This document shows, one piece after another, positions 61,689 through 64,000 of a stretch of DNA of 64,000 nucleotides. Below the pieces are notes generated by a model. That model ran no database searches. It was given only the letters and a program-made list of their open reading frames with translations, and was not told the origin of the DNA. Made by a program: the position numbers and the translations under genes. The stretch covers positions 32,926,549 to 32,990,548 of the forward strand of contig OX621234.1 of NCBI GenBank assembly GCA_951640165.1, in the 5' to 3' direction. The stretch comes from Pseudoips prasinana (taxonomy: Eukaryota > Arthropoda > Insecta > Lepidoptera > Nolidae). Positions within the stretch are counted from its first letter, which is position 1. Each line of letters starts with the position of its first letter.

Positions 61689-63604
61689 ATATACCTCTTC
61701 ATATATATTTTGCGCCTCTTATTAGTAATGTCCTTTGGTAAATTTGAGATCAACCAAGGGTTCATTATCGTCCAAAGATTTAGCTGTTTGTCAAGATTGG
61801 TGAGCATCGTTATTTACCGTACCATCAATCATTGGAGTGAATATAAAAATGTTCATCATTTTCTGTGATTTTCCGCATTTCTTAAATCGTAATTTCAGGT
61901 CTCCGAAGATGGCGGTGTATTTTCCAAAACTCTGTTTAACATATTTTTAGTTATTTTCTTTTGGAGTCAAATCTTTGACTAATCTTTATGTTTCGGGATA
62001 TCGTTCCCTTGGCTTTCTTTTTGCCTCTTCGTAACTCTCGGAATTATTTTCCAATCGTTCTCTATAAAGTTTCTGTTTTTCAGCCGCACTAATTGACATT
62101 TATACTTTTTGTTTTGTATTTTATTTCAATCTGAAATTGAATATAATGCAGTTATTTAAATATTTAGTTCAAATATTTTAAAAATAATAGAAAGTTGACG
62201 TTATTATTACGAATAAAGACGAATTATTATGATTCAAATCGGTATCACCTTTGCCATACATTCTCTAAAGTTACCTACAACGCCAGAGAAATTTACAGAA
62301 ACGCGGGGGAAAAAGTAACAGAAAATCGATTATAAATTCACATTTACGGAATGAAACGAAATGATAGTGGTCTAATTTTAAAATTAGAGCAAAAAGGCTT
62401 TAAATTTTAATAACAAAAGCAACTAATTATAAAATCTTACCCAAATCTATGTCGTAACTTAGTAGAGCGGTAATAAAACCACGCACACCTCTTGAGAGCT
62501 TGTCGCACAGTAACGGCCGACCTGTGAGACATTGATCTTGCTGCGGCTTGCCAACGTAGTTAGAGACAATCACTCTCGCTAATAACTAAAGCTTAGAGCT
62601 ATTTTACGAGAAATTTTGGATTTTTTTCATATAACGCAGTAGAATTGATGTTTTAGATTCTCCTTGGGGACAAACACTTAAAAAAATAAAAATGTACGTT
62701 ATAATTAAAAAAATATGTATCAACTGTCTTTTTAGCTAAGCTTACTCCAATATCTATCTAATAAAAATATTAAAAACCTATGTCTCTAAGCAGCTAAGCC
62801 GAAAAAAAGGCAAATGTTAGTTGTGACCCATACCTGGGGACATACTGTTTTTGTACGAATATCGACAGTGTTCCCCTGCGTTTTTACAAAAAAGCGACTA
62901 ATATTTTAAAAAGTTGTACATATAAACATAGTAACATAACATCTAAGCATCTTATTCCATAATATAACAACAATATTTACAAAATATTCATATTTAATAT
63001 TGTTTTTGGATTTTAATTTCATAGGGACACGAAAGGAGTACTTTAAAAGTTGATTGACCCAAATACCGCAAGGAAATAAAATACCGTAACCGTAGATAAC
63101 GTTTATTTCCCTATATTTTAAATCGGAGTTGCTTGAGAAATGTTCTACAGCGTAGAATAATTGAGTTGACTATTTAAAGAATAAGCCTAGCAGTAGCTAG
63201 GCTTCTTGTGAACGAATTTCTTTAAATATTTACTAAGAGTACCCATTGTTTACAACTCCGTCATTAACTTATAAATAGCAAAACATTTTTTAATCCAAAA
63301 TGTTGAGCACCGCTCATCTGCAGTTGACATGCTCAATTCTGTTCCCGACTTGTTAATAATTGCGTATAATAAATGCTTAAATACAACAAACATACAGATA
63401 AATACGGGCCAGGGTCTTCACAAAGGGGCCGATTTAGTTTCCAGGCTATTGAAAAATATAGCATTAATATAGTTCGGTATGTAGGTACATAGATTTTGTG
63501 GCGGATCGATGTGTCAGTGACTGGTTCATTAACCATAGAATTAAAAGGAAGGCTAAAAACTATTATACAATTACAAGAATTTATTATTTAAATAGTTTCT
63601 CCAA
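61689..63604. other. intergenic DNA, nothing recognised
   Basis: A 40-codon minus-strand stretch just above the RTE (61690-61807, NLPKDITNKRRKIYMKRY) continues the RTE frame by chance or is a relic of another protein. A small hairpin AAGCCTAGCAGTAGCTAGGCTT lies near 63184-63205. Otherwise AT-rich. Confidence 0.4.
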
Positions 63605-63800
63605 ATGCCTGACGTGTGACGCAGTGGTTAAGACAGACGCCTCGCCGCTTCGTGTCCCGTGATTCCCGTGCAGGATAAATATTTGTATGACCCATCTGGA
63701 TGTAGACGGACACAAACTGTCCGTCAATTATATGTTTGTAAAATCATTCCGATGATTATAGTCGCGACAAAGGGAGTCTTTCCCATAGTGCGGGAGACGT
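63605..63800 (+). mobile_element. SINE family F, copy 2
   Basis: CTGACGTGTGACGCAGTGGT, TTAAGACAGACGCCTCGCCG, GTGATTCCCGTGCAGG, then GGATGTAGACGGACACAAAC and GTCAATTATATGTTTGTAAA. Unbroken, unlike the copy at 36011. Confidence 0.7.
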
Positions 63801-63839
63801 CTTAAAAAAACCCATATGGTAGCTAATAATATGTAGTGC

Positions 63840-63895
63840 AAATTTCTAGTCTCCATTCAGACTGGTCGCCATGGTCGAAATTCGACCGCATAGGT
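63840..63895 (-). repeat. SINE family D 3' end scrap
   Basis: TCTAGTCTCCATTCAGACTG, GTCGCCATGGTCGAAATTCG: the GGCCGCCGTGGCCGAAATT end of family D, minus strand. Confidence 0.55.
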
Positions 63896-64000
63896 AATTA
63901 TATATTGGTATATTTTTATTTTTCTTATTATATTATTTGTATATTTTAATTTTTCTTACTTCTTAAAAAATAGTAAGTGGATATTATTAAAACACCATAT

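Noticed and set aside
61106..61807. Independent 233-codon gene
   Set aside because: It is the reverse transcriptase region of the decayed second RTE copy, with a short unrelated start.

Overview
This window looks like an AT-rich insect genome, most probably a butterfly or moth (Lepidoptera). Host coding sequence is sparse, introns carry ordinary GT-AG sites, and most of the DNA between exons is interspersed repeats of kinds common in Lepidoptera: tRNA-derived SINEs, RTE-type LINEs with (TGA)n tails, Helitron-like elements with TC...CTAG ends, and many palindromic MITEs. The order is inferred from these features; I ran no search.

Host genes. The main gene is a proton-coupled oligopeptide transporter (SLC15/PTR2/POT family) on the + strand. 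Twelve exons between 32844 and 57924 join in frame to give 683 residues and a stop codon. They cover everything from just before the family's ExxERFxYYG motif to the C-terminus. The exon carrying the start codon was not found and must lie upstream. Intron 9 of this gene (52944-54940) contains a second, intronless gene on the opposite strand: a secreted carboxylesterase/cholinesterase-fold protein of 567 residues (53031-54734). Its reading frame is intact, but the catalytic Ser and His are both replaced, so it is probably not an active esterase. A perfect 64-bp tandem duplication begins exactly at the donor of transporter exon 9 and includes the 3' end of the esterase gene.

Region by region. 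1-20 kb: no recognisable host gene; a 57-bp minisatellite, a perfect 33-bp inverted repeat, SINEs, Helitron-like elements, a 1.3-kb unit bounded by 62-bp inverted repeats, and an internally deleted RTE derivative with a perfect 17-bp target-site duplication. 20.2-23.4 kb: a full-length RTE LINE on the minus strand with an 11-bp target-site duplication, disabled by a 2-base frameshift. 23.4-32.8 kb: LINE fragments, two Helitron-like elements joined head to tail, a SINE split by a TTAGG-containing tandem repeat, nested MITE/SINE insertions, and an unidentified minus-strand coding-like segment at 32458-32751. 32.8-57.9 kb: the transporter, with introns full of MITEs, SINEs, Helitrons and RTE pieces, plus the nested esterase. 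58-64 kb: a 5'-truncated second RTE copy and further repeats, with no recognised host gene.

Nothing here is a bacterial-type operon, CRISPR array or defence island. The most unusual host feature is the catalytically degenerate esterase lying antisense inside the transporter. The most unusual repeat biology is the RTE-derived short family that keeps the LINE's two ends and evidently moves as a unit.
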